This document shows positions 6,572-7,485 of a stretch of 7,485 bases of DNA, piece by piece. The DNA lies in assembly GCA_946481265.1 (NCBI GenBank), contig CAMLNE010000211.1, positions 1 through 7,485 on the forward strand. The letters are read 5' to 3'. Source of the stretch: an uncultured Panacagrimonas sp. GTDB lineage: Bacteria > Pseudomonadota > Gammaproteobacteria > Nevskiales > Nevskiaceae. Positions within the stretch are counted from its first letter, which is position 1. Each line of letters opens with the position of its first letter. Position numbers and translations under genes: made by a program. The notes below the pieces were generated by a model. The model was not told where the DNA came from. It saw only the letters and a list, made by a program, of their open reading frames with translations, and made no database searches.

Positions 6572-6886
6572 GTGCTGACGGAGGCGGTGGGCTGGACCGC
6601 GGCGCTGCTGTTGCTCGCCACGATGGTCCGGCAGGTGTGGTCGCAATGGGCCAGTGGGGCAGTCGGCGGGATCTCGCACTGGCTGTTCATCGGACAGGTC
6701 GCCGCCTCGGTGGCGTTCACCGTGTACAGCATGCTGGTCGGCAACCTGGTGTTCGTCTTCACCAACAGCCTGCTGACGATCAATGCGGTGGTCGGCCTGT
6801 GCATCGACCGGCGCAACCGCCGTCGCCAGTCGCAGGGCGATGCCGCCGCCGCGCCGCCTCATCCCGGATCGAGTCCGTCGCCGTAA
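6572..6886 (+). CDS. SemiSWEET / PQ-loop-like small transporter
   Basis: This encodes 104 residues with three predicted membrane helices, at about 5-22, 33-55 and 57-78, then a basic tail (DRRNRRRQSQGD) and a low-complexity Ala/Pro end. The single three-helix unit, the ATMVRQVWSQ stretch at the place of the PQ motif, GISHWLFIGQVAASVAFTVYSMLVG and the N65 in VFTNSLLTINAVV fit the bacterial SemiSWEET pattern. These proteins act as dimers that move sugars across the inner membrane. The start is the GTG at 6572, with GGAG 7 nt upstream; no ATG in frame has a better site. Two family residues differ: the PQ proline is Arg20, and Phe49 occupies the position where SemiSWEETs usually have the substrate-contacting Trp. 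It is 37 nt upstream of otsB on the same strand, so it is probably cotranscribed and linked to trehalose or glucose metabolism. The sugar role is inference. Confidence 0.8.
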   Translation: MLTEAVGWTAALLLLATMVRQVWSQWASGAVGGISHWLFIGQVAASVAFTVYSMLVGNLVFVFTNSLLTINAVVGLCIDRRNRRRQSQGDAAAAPPHPGSSPSP

Positions 6887-6923
6887 CCAGGAGGCGGGCA
6901 CTGGAATTGCGACAGTCCCAGAC

Positions 6924-7485
6924 ATGCTGCAATCCGAAACCTCATCAGAGCCGTCCAGCGCATCGAAGAGCGCCGAACTTCCGGTGCCGCCCCTGCTGTC
7001 ACGCGAAAACGCGTTGTTCCTCGACGTGGACGGCTGCCTGCTCGAACTTGCACCTTCGCCCGGCGAGGTCTCGGTGCCGCCCTGGCTGGCTGGCCTGCTG
7101 GCCGAACTGAGCGAGACGCTCGGCCAGGCGGTAGCGGTGATCAGCGGCCGCAGCCTGGACACCATCGACATGCTGCTCGCGCCCTGGTGCGCCGCCGGCG
7201 CGGGCATCCATGGCGCCGAGCTGCGCCTGCCGGGCGGCGACGGCATCCGGCCCGCGCCGGGCGGCGCTGCGATGATCGTCGCGCGGCTGCGCGCCCGCTT
7301 CGCGGACGTCCCCGAGGTCGTCGTCGAGGACAAGGGGGCGGCGGTGGCGATCCACTTCGCGCGCTGCCCGGAGCGCGAGGCGGAGTGCGAGGCCGCGCTG
7401 CTCGAGGCCATGCGCGATACCCCCGGCCTGCGCCTGCAGAAGGGCCGCTGCGTGCGCGAGGCGCTGCCGGCCGATTCCGACAAGG
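6924..7485 (+). CDS. otsB: Trehalose-6-phosphate phosphatase, 3' truncated by the window
   Basis: The frame is open from 6924 to the right edge (187 complete codons). This HAD-superfamily enzyme removes phosphate from trehalose-6-phosphate, the last step of the OtsA-OtsB trehalose pathway, in the cytosol. Visible motifs are FLDVDGCLLEL (32-42) with nucleophile Asp34 and general acid Asp36, AVISGRS (71-77) with the motif II Ser, GIHGAELR (94-101), VVEDKGAAVAIHF (133-145) and KGRCVREALPADSDK (173-187), matching the OtsB order. The motif I residue after the glycine is Cys38, where Thr or Val is usual. The ATG at 6924 has no good ribosome-binding site directly upstream, whereas AGGAGG lies at 6889-6894 just after the previous stop; the start is therefore somewhat uncertain. 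otsA is expected beyond the edge. Trehalose protects against osmotic and drying stress. Confidence 0.92.
   Translation, partial: MLQSETSSEPSSASKSAELPVPPLLSRENALFLDVDGCLLELAPSPGEVSVPPWLAGLLAELSETLGQAVAVISGRSLDTIDMLLAPWCAAGAGIHGAELRLPGGDGIRPAPGGAAMIVARLRARFADVPEVVVEDKGAAVAIHFARCPEREAECEAALLEAMRDTPGLRLQKGRCVREALPADSDK

Noticed and set aside
6299..7483. A long minus-strand open frame opposite SemiSWEET and otsB
   Set aside because: It is Ser/Arg-rich, runs through two well-supported plus-strand genes and both promoters, and shows no domain.

Overview
The window is GC-rich with tightly packed short genes. The protein families (a YqjD/YqjE/YqjK-like trio, an NtrC-class response regulator, a DUF1328 protein, and an OtsB with a SemiSWEET-like gene in front) suggest a gammaproteobacterium. 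My best guess is the Xanthomonadaceae/Lysobacter-Luteimonas group; this is an inference from gene content and composition. There are no rRNA or tRNA genes, no CRISPR array, and no recognisable transposase or phage gene.

Layout from left to right. 1-45 may be the first codons of a minus-strand gene cut by the window edge. 275-1472 (minus) is a three-gene cluster for small membrane proteins: a DUF883/YqjD-like protein, a YqjE-like protein and a YqjK-like two-segment protein. 1607-2974 (minus) encodes a sigma-54-dependent response regulator. 3173-3349 (plus) is a DUF1328 small membrane protein followed by a strong hairpin. 3350-3674 has no convincing gene but carries two inverted repeats. 3675-4766 (minus) is a soluble protein with a receiver domain fused in front of a histidine kinase. 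4999-6302 (minus) holds an MgtC-family membrane protein, a small protein with an aspartate-rich tail, and a tail-anchored YqjD-like protein. 6572-7485 (plus) holds a SemiSWEET/PQ-loop-like protein and the start of trehalose-6-phosphate phosphatase (otsB), cut by the right edge.

The most interesting signal is regulatory. The 269-bp divergent region between the tail-anchored protein (minus) and the SemiSWEET-otsB genes (plus) carries two near-consensus sigma-54 (-24/-12) promoters facing outward. A perfect 6-3-6 inverted repeat sits exactly midway between them, which is the layout expected for one enhancer site serving both promoters. A third, weaker sigma-54-like site lies between the sigma-54 activator gene and the yqjD-like cluster. 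I infer that this is a locally encoded sigma-54 stress circuit in which a phosphorelay activator controls trehalose synthesis, a putative sugar transporter and several small envelope or ribosome-tethering membrane proteins. None of this has been computed or tested. The receiver-kinase hybrid is a candidate partner for the activator, but no sensor gene lies directly next to the activator.
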